Shown in pieces: positions 51,176-60,949 of a stretch of DNA of 63,649 bases. Below the pieces are notes generated by a model. That model was given only the letters and a program-made list of their open reading frames with translations. It searched no databases and was not told the DNA's origin. How positions within the stretch are numbered: the stretch's first letter is position 1; each line of letters begins with the position of its first letter. A program made the translations under genes and the position numbers. This stretch comes from Prochlorococcus sp. AG-436-C14 (lineage in GTDB: Bacteria; Cyanobacteriota; Cyanobacteriia; PCC-6307; Cyanobiaceae): positions 1 through 63,649 of the forward strand of contig QCPD01000011.1 in the NCBI GenBank assembly GCA_003209755.1, read 5' to 3'.

Positions 51176-52887
51176 GCAATCAAAGCAATAGTATTAGCAA
51201 AGCCATGACTGGTTAAGTAATCCGTCATCTGATCTAGATTTTGATAATTAGCATATTGAATATTGCCATCTGCATGCATCACGGCTCTGAGGTATGCGGT
51301 GTTATCAACTTTACTCCAGTAGACCTCTTGGAAGCCGTCACCATCATAGTCACCAACAGTTTTAAGAATTAGGTTGTCAATTTTCAGGTCATTAATAAAA
51401 GTCCTAGATCCATCAAAATCACTGTCTTTTTCAACAAGTCCTGCTTTTACTAAAGGATCTTCATAGATGCCAACAATTCTAGTACTACCACCTTGCCCAT
51501 GGTTGGTATAGTCAATGATTCCTGTAATTGGATCAATAGTAGTAGTTGCCCATCGCCCACTAACCTTATTGGTATAAATTGCTTCTAAGCTACCGTCCCC
51601 ATTTACATCTAATAGGCCTTGATGCTTATAAGAAATAATTGCATCTTCGGGAGTATCGCCAAGAAAACCATGAAGATTACCATCATAATCACATAAATAA
51701 GAAATTTGATATTCACTTCCTTTTGTATGGGATAAATCATCCCATTTATTGGCTTGAAGAATAGCATTTTCTATTTTTGTTGCATAATCCTCATAATAAT
51801 TTAAATGAACAATGTTATCGCTATTAGCAAAAATCAAACCCTGAGATTCATTACCAGCAGAAATTACATTAGATTCGCATATTTTCTCAATTTCTTCATT
51901 ATATTGAACAGAAATATTGATAGGAGCAGAAACATCTAAATTTAAAGATTCATTCAACTCGTATGCACTATAAACAACATCTTCTAACGTACCATGATCA
52001 ATAGTTTCCATTTTCACAAGCCAAAGATCATCTCCACTATCAGTCCAAAGAAAATAATAGTATTCTAAATTAGGAGAATATGTTTCAATTTCTTGGCTGA
52101 GATAAGTTGTATCTGTTTCTCCACTTGGTTTGACTTTAGATAATGAAAATTCTTTTGTCTGTCCTAAAGAGTTTTCAGAGATTTGTGTTTCAATTATGAG
52201 ATACGTATTGCCATATTTATCATCTGCTATTGAGGTACAAGATCCCTGTGTTTCTAATACTATTGATTGACTATTAGTATTACTATCACTATTTGCAACT
52301 ACGAAAGTTTTATAGTCATTAATCTCATTTATATACTTATCAACAGCAACTATTTTACCAAAATTTTGGCTTTGATAAATTGTATCTATACTAAAATCAT
52401 TTGAGATATTTAATAAACTAATATTATTTTCAATTTGTTCATCATTATGCATTATACCACTAATTAAATCTAAATATCCGATTCTATCCTCTTCGCCTAA
52501 ATAATTATTATAATAAAACCTTAAATCAGGAGTAAGTGACACATAATCATACATAAAATTATTTCTTTCATAAGAAAACGAACCATTTGCTACTGAGAAA
52601 GCATCATAAGAATTATCTTCTTCATTATAGATTAAATCTATTAAATAGTAATCCTGTGCGCAAGACTGAAGTAAATTATCTGAACTCTTAAAATCAAATT
52701 TTAGAACAAGTTGAAGGTTAGTTGAATTATCAATTTTGGGTAATAAATAGCCACCAAGATGTGATACTTCACCATGACTTATTATATTACTTGCCTTAAT
52801 ATTTGATTCATCTAATAGATTTTTTAAAAATATAGTTGCTTGCTCTGAAAACCTTCTAGATTCACCTCCAACAATAATCCCCCACAT
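51172..52887 (-). CDS. Exoprotein of unknown fold with shared C-terminal domain
   Basis: A 571-residue protein without signal peptide. Residues 1-395 are acidic and rich in Asn, Tyr and Ser, and in places beta-propeller-like (SVANGSFSY, ADDKYGNTYLIIET), but no family is clear. Residues 396-571 are the shared domain (CDYDGNLHGFLGDTPEDAII ... FANTIALIA). A TATAAT box lies about 25 bases before the start. It is the first of three consecutive genes with the same C-terminus. Confidence 0.72.
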   Translation of the reverse strand: MWGIIVGGESRRFSEQATIFLKNLLDESNIKASNIISHGEVSHLGGYLLPKIDNSTNLQLVLKFDFKSSDNLLQSCAQDYYLIDLIYNEEDNSYDAFSVANGSFSYERNNFMYDYVSLTPDLRFYYNNYLGEEDRIGYLDLISGIMHNDEQIENNISLLNISNDFSIDTIYQSQNFGKIVAVDKYINEINDYKTFVVANSDSNTNSQSIVLETQGSCTSIADDKYGNTYLIIETQISENSLGQTKEFSLSKVKPSGETDTTYLSQEIETYSPNLEYYYFLWTDSGDDLWLVKMETIDHGTLEDVVYSAYELNESLNLDVSAPINISVQYNEEIEKICESNVISAGNESQGLIFANSDNIVHLNYYEDYATKIENAILQANKWDDLSHTKGSEYQISYLCDYDGNLHGFLGDTPEDAIISYKHQGLLDVNGDGSLEAIYTNKVSGRWATTTIDPITGIIDYTNHGQGGSTRIVGIYEDPLVKAGLVEKDSDFDGSRTFINDLKIDNLILKTVGDYDGDGFQEVYWSKVDNTAYLRAVMHADGNIQYANYQNLDQMTDYLTSHGFANTIALIA

Positions 52888-53039
52888 TCTTAATACCAGG
52901 AAATTTCTGAATTATACTATATCAACTAGAAATGCTATCCTGTTAGCCTCTATTTAAAGGAAGGTTTTTAGTGATGTTTTCTTGTCAAAAGTATCAAGAA
53001 ATTATTACTAGGTAAATCATTAAATTTCTGTAAATAAAA

Positions 53040-54296
53040 TCAGCAAATCAAGGCAACCGTATCAGCAAAGCCATTAGAGGTTAAGTAATCAGTCATCTGA
53101 TCTAGATTCTGATAATTAGCATATTGAATATTGCCATCTGAATGCATAACAGCTCTAAGGTATGCAGTGTTATCTACTTTACTCCAGTAGACTTCTTGGA
53201 AGTTATCACCGTCATAATCACCAACGGTTTTAAGAATCAGGTTGTCCAGTTTGAGGTCATTGATAAAGGTGTGAGAACTATCTAAATCACTATTTTTTTC
53301 GACTAAACCTGCAGCTACTAGTGGGTCTTCATAAATGCCGACGATTCTAGTTGTTCCTCCTTGTCCATGTTTCCCATAATGAAATCCTCCAGTAATAGCA
53401 TCAATTGATGCGGTCACCCAACGACCACTTTCTTTATTTGTATAGATTGCTTCTGTTATTCCATCATTATTCACATCTAATTTACCTTGATATTTATAAG
53501 ATGACTTCACGATAGAAGGTGCTTCTCCGAGAAATCCATGTAAATTTCCGTCATAATCTTTAATTCCTGTTAAAACATCCATCTCTCCCACAGTCATATT
53601 CAATTGACAACCACAAATAGAATCATTACTTTCAAGTTCAATGTCATCAGTTTCTGTAATTAGATAATCGTTGACTGCCTTCTTCATTAATGATTCTTCT
53701 TCACTATAAATAGCAATCTGCTGAACATAAGGATCTTCACTAGGACAAGGCCAATAGATGCAGTCTCTTCTGAGTGGTGGTGGTGGATCTGCTGATAGAT
53801 CACAATTAGCTAAAAACTCTTTTACTTCAATGAATAAATCACTATCTACCCATGGATCAGTTGATATAGGCTGATAGCTAGCTATAGAAGTTGTAGACAT
53901 ATTTACAGTATTTGTGTATTCATTACACCAATCAACTCTTTCTTGTAGAGTTTTTTTATCATTTTCAGAACCAATATTATTTCTTGCAGCCCAAACTAAA
54001 TCAATAGCTATATTACATAACAATAACTCACCAAGATAAACTTTGTTAGTCCAATAAAGAAGACCTTGAATATCTGCGTCTCTGCAAAAAAGATTTTTAT
54101 ATAAGTGATTTACTTGCTCAGCAATTGATTTATTTTCGAAAATATATTGATACTCATATTGCTCATAAATTCCACATGCAAAGTTTCTTTGTGTTATACC
54201 CACCCCAACCCAATAATCTAAACCCATAGGATCACCAGGACGTCCGAAATAGGCTAAATACAGTTCCTGTAATTGTGTTTTAGTAGCGTTGGCCAT
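53040..54296 (-). CDS. DUF4214-type exoprotein with shared C-terminal domain
   Basis: A 418-residue protein. Residues 1-130 are DUF4214-like (LQELYLAYFGRPGDPMGLDY, then NLFCRDADIQGLLYWTNKV). A cysteine-containing linker (PPPPLRRDCIYWPC) follows, and the shared domain covers 243-418. Its start codon overlaps the stop of the upstream gene (TAATG), so both are probably translated from one mRNA. Secreted or surface role inferred from DUF4214, common in surface-layer and RTX proteins. Confidence 0.75.
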   Translation of the reverse strand: MANATKTQLQELYLAYFGRPGDPMGLDYWVGVGITQRNFACGIYEQYEYQYIFENKSIAEQVNHLYKNLFCRDADIQGLLYWTNKVYLGELLLCNIAIDLVWAARNNIGSENDKKTLQERVDWCNEYTNTVNMSTTSIASYQPISTDPWVDSDLFIEVKEFLANCDLSADPPPPLRRDCIYWPCPSEDPYVQQIAIYSEEESLMKKAVNDYLITETDDIELESNDSICGCQLNMTVGEMDVLTGIKDYDGNLHGFLGEAPSIVKSSYKYQGKLDVNNDGITEAIYTNKESGRWVTASIDAITGGFHYGKHGQGGTTRIVGIYEDPLVAAGLVEKNSDLDSSHTFINDLKLDNLILKTVGDYDGDNFQEVYWSKVDNTAYLRAVMHSDGNIQYANYQNLDQMTDYLTSNGFADTVALIC

Positions 54297-55615
54297 TAAG
54301 CAATCAAAGCAACAGTATCAGCAAAGCCATTAGAGGTTAAGTAATCAGTCATCTGATCTAGATTCTGATAATTAGCATATTGGATATTGCCATCAGCATG
54401 CATAACGGCTCTTAAGTATGCGGTATTATCGACTTTACTCCAATAGACTTCTTGGAAGCCGTCACTATCGTAGTCACATACTGTTTTTAAGATCAAATTA
54501 TCAAGCCTCAGATCATTGATAAATGTTCTTGAACTATCAAAATCACTATCTTTTTCTACTACTCCTGCTGCAACAAGTGGGTCTTCATAGACACCTACGA
54601 TACGCGTAGTACCACCTTCTCCATGCTTCGAATAATCAAATGCCCCTGTGATGGGATCGATTGAGGCTGTGACCCAACGACCACTGACTTTATTTGTGAA
54701 AATAGCTTCTGTTATACCGTTACTATTGACATCTAAATCACCCTGATATTTATAGGCTGTTTTAGCACTGTCTGGTGCAGAGCCTAGGTAGCCATGAAGG
54801 TTACCATCGTAGTCTTTAATATTTGGTAAAAAATATGTCGAGTTTATTGTGTAATTTATTAATGGTTCACTCACGTCTAGAATCGAAACGGTAACTGTAT
54901 GATTTGATGTATTACCTGTAGTATCTTTCGCTGTGATTTCAACTATATAGGCGTTATCCTTATTACTATCAACTGGTGATTCATAGTCTTTGGTACAACA
55001 GAAACTTAATTTACCACTTGTTTCGTTAATTGAAAAACTAGAAGCATCTGCACCGCCATTAATTGACCATGTTACATTCTCATTAGCAGTAAATGTATGA
55101 ACGTCTTTTTGATTCTCACTAATGTATTTATTACTAGATATTGATCCAGACTCGCCTGATACTCCATTGATTAGAGGAGCTGTTGAATCTATTTGATTGG
55201 CATTATCTATCTCTACTTTTAAAAACTCTTCTAGAGAATTTACCAACTCTATGAGCGTATCAAATCGTAAATCACCATTACCTTGTCCATCAGGTAGCCA
55301 TGCTACAAAGCTATCGTAAACATCATAATCAATTAATATTCCAGCAGTAGCTCCACCTGTCCATGTGTCATTAGGATTATAGCTTTCTAAACCTAGTTTT
55401 TTCGCACCAACAGCCCATGTGATTTGATTTGAATCATGGGTTACTCCAACATTAAATCCAGAAAGTTCTCCTTCTGGAGTTCCATTTATTCCAAAACGCC
55501 AAACTTTGTCTTGATGTCTTTCACCAAAGCTTCCGCTATTTACAATATAATTACTCGGAACAGTTCCTTCCCAATACCAAATTGTGTCCGGTATGATATG
55601 GCTATACTCTCTCAC
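54296..55615 (-). CDS. Cadherin-like exoprotein with shared C-terminal domain
   Basis: A 439-residue protein. The start (residues 1-150) is Gly/Trp-rich with no clear family. A cadherin-type repeat covers about 160-250 (FTANENVTWSINGGADASSF, TAKDTTGNTSNHTVTVSIL). The shared domain covers 264-439; its second acidic loop reads DYDSDGFQE. Translationally coupled to the DUF4214 gene by TAATG. Confidence 0.75.
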   Translation of the reverse strand: MREYSHIIPDTIWYWEGTVPSNYIVNSGSFGERHQDKVWRFGINGTPEGELSGFNVGVTHDSNQITWAVGAKKLGLESYNPNDTWTGGATAGILIDYDVYDSFVAWLPDGQGNGDLRFDTLIELVNSLEEFLKVEIDNANQIDSTAPLINGVSGESGSISSNKYISENQKDVHTFTANENVTWSINGGADASSFSINETSGKLSFCCTKDYESPVDSNKDNAYIVEITAKDTTGNTSNHTVTVSILDVSEPLINYTINSTYFLPNIKDYDGNLHGYLGSAPDSAKTAYKYQGDLDVNSNGITEAIFTNKVSGRWVTASIDPITGAFDYSKHGEGGTTRIVGVYEDPLVAAGVVEKDSDFDSSRTFINDLRLDNLILKTVCDYDSDGFQEVYWSKVDNTAYLRAVMHADGNIQYANYQNLDQMTDYLTSNGFADTVALIA

Positions 55616-55709
55616 TATAATATATTTATAAAAGAAAATATTAAACTAGATTGGCTATCTAACTAGTTAATATTAAGTTAACTCAATATCTTTTTTTAGT
55701 TCTTGCTAC

Positions 55710-55862
55710 TCAAATATCAGTTGTAATTACTTTAGGCATTTTGACTATCTCACTATTGGGACAGCTAGTCTGCTCTTGCAGGAGTTTGCATTGGGAGTTG
55801 ATATCTCTCCAGATCTCTCTGATTTCTACAAATTGTTCATCAGTAAATTGGAATTCACTCAT
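55710..55862 (-). CDS. Short hypothetical protein
   Basis: 50 residues (MSEFQFTDEQFVEIREIWRD...), helical, with two cysteines. AAGAGG stands one base before the ATG, closer than ideal. It lies between the DnaB-like gene and the exoprotein group on the same strand. No family recognised. Confidence 0.45.
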   Translation of the reverse strand: MSEFQFTDEQFVEIREIWRDINSQCKLLQEQTSCPNSEIVKMPKVITTDI

Positions 55863-55952
55863 TCCTCTTGAGCTTTCTAGCTATCAAGACAAAGGATAGT
55901 GCTACTGAAAAAAGAAGAACATCAATTAACAAGTGATAGTTAATCTCCATTC

Positions 55953-56864
55953 TTAAGCAGCTAAGTTTCTAAACCTTGTGAACTGTGGTTCATAAAGAAG
56001 TTTTACAGTGCCGAGTGGACCATTCCTGTGCTTACAAGTAATGAGTTCAGTAATACCACGATCTTCTGTTTCAGGGACGTAGTACTCATCTCGATAAATC
56101 ATGGTGACGACATCAGCATGACTTTCCAGTGATTGTGTTTCTCTGATATCACTAAGCATTGGACGCTTATCCTGGCGATGTTCGATTGTACGATCGAGTT
56201 GAGATAAAACAATGACTGGAACTTGTAGGACTTTTGCCATTTCTTTTAATTGAACGACTACCTTTGAGAGCTCTTCATCTCTTGATTCAGATTTAGGTCC
56301 ATCCATTAATTGAAGATAATCAATCACAACTAAGCCCAATTCATTTTTGTGTTGCTCTTTGATTTCTTGGCACCTGTCCATCATTTCATCGACAGTGATC
56401 TTGCTCTTATCAGTAATGAAGATTGGAAGTTGTCTAAGACTTTCTATCCCTTCTGTTAGGTATGGCCATTCATCTTTTTCTAATCGTCCAGTTCTTAATC
56501 TTGATGTTTCAATACCTACTTCCATTGAGAGAAGTCGAAAACTTAGTTGCTCTTTACTCATCTCTAAGCCAAAAAAGCAAACAGGAAGATTCTGGAACTG
56601 AGCAACATTCTTGGCCATGCTCAATGCTAAAGATGTTTTGCCCATCGATGGCCTACCTCCTAGAACAATTAAATCTCCACGCTGTAGACCTTGAGTCATT
56701 GCATCAAAGTCATAGAAGTCGACTGGTATCCCTGCAACGGAAACTCCACGTGATCGATCTTCTATTTCGTTAAAGGTTCTTTTGAGGATATTGGTGATTG
56801 CTGTGAGCTTTTCTCCTGGCTTGCTTTGGCTTGTTTCATTGATCTCAGATGGGCTCTCTTTCAT
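55953..56864 (-). CDS. Shortened DnaB-type replicative helicase
   Basis: 303 residues, against about 450-470 for a chromosomal DnaB. Only the RecA-like motor domain is present: Walker A GGRPSMGKT (69-77), Walker B LGLVVIDYLQLM, then VIVLSQLDRTIEHR and DADVV-like SHADVVTMIYR. The N-terminal domain that contacts primase is missing, and the leader (MKESPSEINETSQSKPG) is unrelated to DnaB. It is likely an accessory-element helicase, possibly phage- or satellite-derived, rather than the main one. Confidence 0.85.
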   Translation of the reverse strand: MKESPSEINETSQSKPGEKLTAITNILKRTFNEIEDRSRGVSVAGIPVDFYDFDAMTQGLQRGDLIVLGGRPSMGKTSLALSMAKNVAQFQNLPVCFFGLEMSKEQLSFRLLSMEVGIETSRLRTGRLEKDEWPYLTEGIESLRQLPIFITDKSKITVDEMMDRCQEIKEQHKNELGLVVIDYLQLMDGPKSESRDEELSKVVVQLKEMAKVLQVPVIVLSQLDRTIEHRQDKRPMLSDIRETQSLESHADVVTMIYRDEYYVPETEDRGITELITCKHRNGPLGTVKLLYEPQFTRFRNLAA

Positions 56865-57036
56865 GAAATATTTTCATCGGGAAGGTCATCTAAACGGATG
56901 AATGAAGATTGTGCTACTGGAAGAAACTCTTAAATCTTCTTTGTGAATCTTTTTTCAGCTTGATTCCCTTCTTTAGCTTGAAGCAGTTTTTGTTTTAGTT
57001 CTAGGAGTGTCTTTTTTTGATCATTAGATAGTTTCT

Positions 57037-59682
57037 TTAGATTAGAATATTCATATCGTTAAAAAGCGATAGATTTTCTTCTGAAGCACAGAAACCTAGA
57101 AGAACTTCATATCTCGTCTCTAAATTTGCTTCTAATTGACCTACCCAATAATTGTAACCATAACTATCGGCTGCTCTCTCGAGTATGTCCTCATATACAT
57201 TGTGTATATATTCTTGATTAGTTAGATGATTTGATAACTCAATATAATTTTGTTTGTAGTTAATATTCTGAGCATTAGAAATATTTGAGTTGTTGATATT
57301 TGTAATCTCTGGTTGTCTGAGATTTTCTAAAAAATAATCTGATAAATTATTCAACGCCAGACCAGTAATACTATCTATTGAATTATTTGAATTACTACTA
57401 GGATTTAATTGAAGATTATTTATGCTACTACTGAATTTTGCAATACTATTTTGGATCTCTGAGAGTGTCGCAACTGTTGAATAGCCGATTTGATTCATAA
57501 ATGTTTTTGCCTCTGTGAGGTTGTTTCCTGTAACCCAAGGACTAGTTGAAGTTGGCTGATAAGCAAGGATATCGGAAGTACTTTTTCTTATTTCATATGT
57601 ATATTGAATAGCAGCATTTGTTTTATGAGTTAACGTTTTTTTGTCGACTTCGCTGCCATCATTATTTAGTGCAGCCCAAGTCAGATCGTTTGCAATAGAT
57701 GCAAGTTCAAGATTTCCTGAATTGATTTGACTAGACCAATAAGTTAATCCTGCGGCATCTCCATCTCTATTAAATAGGTTTAAATAGATTTGATTGACCT
57801 GAGCTGTTGTACTTAGATTTCCATTAACTGAATTAAATTCAGGCTGCAAATACATATTTGCAGCAAAAGCTCTTGTAGTTACTTTTTGAGCTAGCCAATA
57901 ATCTAATCCACTTGGATCACATGGTCTCCCAAAATAACCTATATATAATTGCTGTAGTTCAGTAGATGTTGCTGCGATAGGAGTAGTTATAGATTCATCT
58001 ATCACATTAGTAATTACTACTCGAAACCAATTTGAATTATTTACATTGCCTTCAGTATCGGTGGCATTAATACTTAGTATGTATAAATTATTGTTACCAC
58101 CTGCTTGTGGGTTTTCATAGTCGAGATTTCCAGTGATAGAAAGAGAACCTGTAATTGGGTCTATTGCGAAATAGGTATAATCATTAGTATTAAATAGTTG
58201 TGATATGGACCAAGTTACTGTTTCATTTGCAATGAATCTGTAAATCTCTTGGTTTGTACCTTCTTGAATATCTATGGATGTCGACGAAGCAAATACATCA
58301 GATGTCATGGAATAAAGTACATCATTATTTTCTCCATAGATAATCGGTTTTTCTGTATCAACTTCTTCTAAATCAATCACTGTAAATGTAATTGACTTTT
58401 CATAACTATTACCTCCACTATCTGTTGTTTTTAGTCGAATACTGTAAGAAGATTTTGTCTCATAATCAGGAGATGAATTGATTTTTATGGATGATCCATC
58501 AATCGTAAAAGCACTATTATCTGTATCTCCTACTCCACTTACTAGGGTGTAAGTAAAAGTATCATTGGTATCGAGATCATTAGTAGTTAAGGTTGCTATT
58601 GAGGTATTGGAATTAATATTTTCATTGAAACTTGTAGACGATAAAATAATATCTGTTGGTGAATGAATAGATTCAACAACATCAATCACTGTAAATGTAA
58701 TTGTAAAATCAGGTGAGGTTGCTCCCGAGTCATCTGTTGTTTTCAAGACGATTCCATAAGAGCTTTTTGTTTCATAATCTGGTGAATTTCGGATCTTAAT
58801 TTCATTACCATCAATATAAAAATATTGATTTCCTGAGCTTTCTATATATCCATCTACAAAAGAAAAGCTATGCGTGTCATTAATATTTTGATCAATAGCA
58901 GATAAAATTCCTACGGTTGTACCTGCTGCAATATTTTCGTCAAAAGAAAGAAAAGATGTTGATGAGATACTAGAACTTTGAGTAATATTCAAATTAGTTG
59001 GAGCAAAGTTTTCTCCCCATATTTCTTTTAGAGCTTCAATATCTAAAGATGTATACCAATCTGTATATGGATGATTATTTGTTTCGTATGCCAATAATGT
59101 CTCACTTATGTCAACAGCATTTTCTCCATATGTACTTCCATAAACATCACCATCGTCATCTTCAAATGGATGCTCTAAAGTTAATGAGTGTCCTATTTCA
59201 TGAAGAAGAACAAATTCTTGAAATAGATCTAAATTCCCCCAATTTCGATCAATATAAATATCTTTAACTATTATTTCTAGACTTAATTCATTCGCTCTCC
59301 ACATACCCAAATTCCAATCATAGTATTGATCAAAATATACGGATGAAGCTGCTCCATAAGAACTACCCATACCAGGTATCTGATTCATATCTGTATGAAC
59401 AATCTTTAGAGTGGCATCTTCTCTGTTATAAACTCTTTGAAAATTTATACCTAAGATTTGATCAAGCGATGTGAATGAGTCATCAATAAATGTAGCTAAA
59501 GAGTCAGGAATATATGTTGAAGAAATATTTAGGTTGCCATCAGTGCTATGATCCCAAGTAGTTGATATGCCTTCAGTATCTATAAAATAAGTTACTAGAT
59601 TATTCTTAACATTTTTTATTGTATCTATTGTTTGCCAGTAATAATCAAGATCACTTTTGATGTGGATTGTGCTTAGTGTCAT
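57037..59682 (-). CDS. Metzincin-like exoprotein with cadherin repeats and DUF4214
   Basis: An 881-residue protein. A zinc site at 161-171 reads HEIGHSLTLEH; the usual glycine of HExxHxxGxxH is threonine. Three cadherin-like repeats follow (about 235-545; NDTFTYTLVSGVGD, INSSPDYETKSSYSIRLKTT). DUF4214 segments (LQQLYIGYFGRPCDPSGLDY; AADSYGYNYWVGQLEANLET) end the protein. No signal peptide. It is likely a secreted, calcium-dependent protease or adhesin; the altered zinc motif makes activity uncertain. Confidence 0.75.
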   Translation of the reverse strand: MTLSTIHIKSDLDYYWQTIDTIKNVKNNLVTYFIDTEGISTTWDHSTDGNLNISSTYIPDSLATFIDDSFTSLDQILGINFQRVYNREDATLKIVHTDMNQIPGMGSSYGAASSVYFDQYYDWNLGMWRANELSLEIIVKDIYIDRNWGNLDLFQEFVLLHEIGHSLTLEHPFEDDDGDVYGSTYGENAVDISETLLAYETNNHPYTDWYTSLDIEALKEIWGENFAPTNLNITQSSSISSTSFLSFDENIAAGTTVGILSAIDQNINDTHSFSFVDGYIESSGNQYFYIDGNEIKIRNSPDYETKSSYGIVLKTTDDSGATSPDFTITFTVIDVVESIHSPTDIILSSTSFNENINSNTSIATLTTNDLDTNDTFTYTLVSGVGDTDNSAFTIDGSSIKINSSPDYETKSSYSIRLKTTDSGGNSYEKSITFTVIDLEEVDTEKPIIYGENNDVLYSMTSDVFASSTSIDIQEGTNQEIYRFIANETVTWSISQLFNTNDYTYFAIDPITGSLSITGNLDYENPQAGGNNNLYILSINATDTEGNVNNSNWFRVVITNVIDESITTPIAATSTELQQLYIGYFGRPCDPSGLDYWLAQKVTTRAFAANMYLQPEFNSVNGNLSTTAQVNQIYLNLFNRDGDAAGLTYWSSQINSGNLELASIANDLTWAALNNDGSEVDKKTLTHKTNAAIQYTYEIRKSTSDILAYQPTSTSPWVTGNNLTEAKTFMNQIGYSTVATLSEIQNSIAKFSSSINNLQLNPSSNSNNSIDSITGLALNNLSDYFLENLRQPEITNINNSNISNAQNINYKQNYIELSNHLTNQEYIHNVYEDILERAADSYGYNYWVGQLEANLETRYEVLLGFCASEENLSLFNDMNILI

Positions 59683-59907
59683 AGTAGCTATTTATCCGCA
59701 CTCTTGAATCTTGCAATACAGGAGATACTTTACTTTGATGTTTGACTAGTTAAACATCATTAATCTGTATGTATTGTATAGATTAACTAGTTTTTATGTT
59801 TTGATTGTTTTCAGATATGACTATTATGCGATAATTATTTGGTGCTATATAAGAGTAATGAAAGTAAATAGATCCTTTTCAACTAAAAATTTCAAAGAAA
59901 TCAAGAG

Positions 59908-60612
59908 ATGGTTTCAATAAATAAAAAGAGGAGAAGAATTCAAAGGATGATTCCTTTTTTATTAAATCCATTAATTGTGCTGTGGGGATTTTTAAGTTTT
60001 TCATCATTAATTTTTATTCTTTTTCCTCCAACACCTATATGGCAATACATAATTGGAATCCCTCTTGCCTCTCTTTCTTTATATTGGTTTCTCTCGATGA
60101 TTTGGGAGGAGTTTGTTGGTGAATATGAAAGAATTGTAATACGAACAAATACGACTATCTGTCCATCAAATTATTGGGATAGTTATGCAAAAGATATATT
60201 TAAATTTAAAGGAGAGACAATTATTAAGACTCATTTTTCAGCCGGTTTTTATTTGCTGGATAATATAGAAATAATAGAAATGATGCTTTCATTACAGGGT
60301 ATTCCTAGTTTACTATTCTTTTATGAAAAATCGAACAGTTCGACATGGTATAATTGTCTGGATTGTATTCGTATCTTGTCTGAGATAGAGAATTCGATTG
60401 CTACATTTATTGAGTTATCTATACCGAAAACTGCTAATAAAAAAATATCTCCTGAAGTTGTAGAAGGTATTCAAAAAGATTGTCAAGAATTCATTGATAT
60501 TCTGCAGAATTTAAGTGAAAAGGGATTACCATTTCAATTTGTTCTTCTTAGTCAACCAGCATGGAATTCTCAGATTGAATTTAATTATCGTGAGGAAGGA
60601 TATTGTATTTAG
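59908..60612 (+). CDS. Two-helix membrane protein of unknown function
   Basis: A 234-residue protein with a basic start (VSINKKRRRIQRM), two helices (LNPLIVLWGFLSFSSLIFIL; YIIGIPLASLSLYWFLSMIW) and a soluble C-terminal part of about 160 residues with several cysteines. No family recognised. It stands alone on the plus strand among minus-strand genes. Confidence 0.55.
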   Translation: MVSINKKRRRIQRMIPFLLNPLIVLWGFLSFSSLIFILFPPTPIWQYIIGIPLASLSLYWFLSMIWEEFVGEYERIVIRTNTTICPSNYWDSYAKDIFKFKGETIIKTHFSAGFYLLDNIEIIEMMLSLQGIPSLLFFYEKSNSSTWYNCLDCIRILSEIENSIATFIELSIPKTANKKISPEVVEGIQKDCQEFIDILQNLSEKGLPFQFVLLSQPAWNSQIEFNYREEGYCI

Positions 60613-60647
60613 TTGGTTCACTATCACCCCCTTAGCACGAAACAATC

Positions 60648-60745
60648 TTCTGTTTGTCTTTCATTAACCTGCAAAAAATTATTATTGTGGAACTATTAGT
60701 AGTTGATAAAAAAGAATCAACATACCTGATTTTTTTGTATTTTTT
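60648..60745 (-). pseudogene. Stranded 3' end of the gene at 47324
   Basis: About 100 bases align with 47337-47435 (TCTTCTGTTTGTCTTT, AAAAAATTATTATT, then GAACTATTA and GATAA), the last codons of the two-helix membrane protein. The rest of that gene is absent here. Confidence 0.65.
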
Positions 60746-60785
60746 TCATGCCTTAATCTTTCTACTTTTTGTAATAGAAGCCATT

Positions 60786-60926
60786 TCAAACTGAATCACT
60801 GCAATACTCAGAACCTACACAAGCCTTTCTACCATCTTGATGTTGATAGATTTGTTGATACGTAGCTTTCCCTTCCGTGTCAGCGGCATCAATCAACATG
60901 ACGATGTGCCAGTCACCTGTTCCCAT
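60786..60926 (-). CDS. Small hypothetical protein
   Basis: 46 residues (MGTGDWHIVMLIDAADTEGK...SEYCSDSV) with two cysteines near the end. It starts 24 bases behind the SIMPL gene stop on the same strand, so the two may be cotranscribed. No family recognised. Confidence 0.5.
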   Translation of the reverse strand: MGTGDWHIVMLIDAADTEGKATYQQIYQHQDGRKACVGSEYCSDSV

Positions 60927-60949
60927 GAACGATATTTATTAAACCTCTT

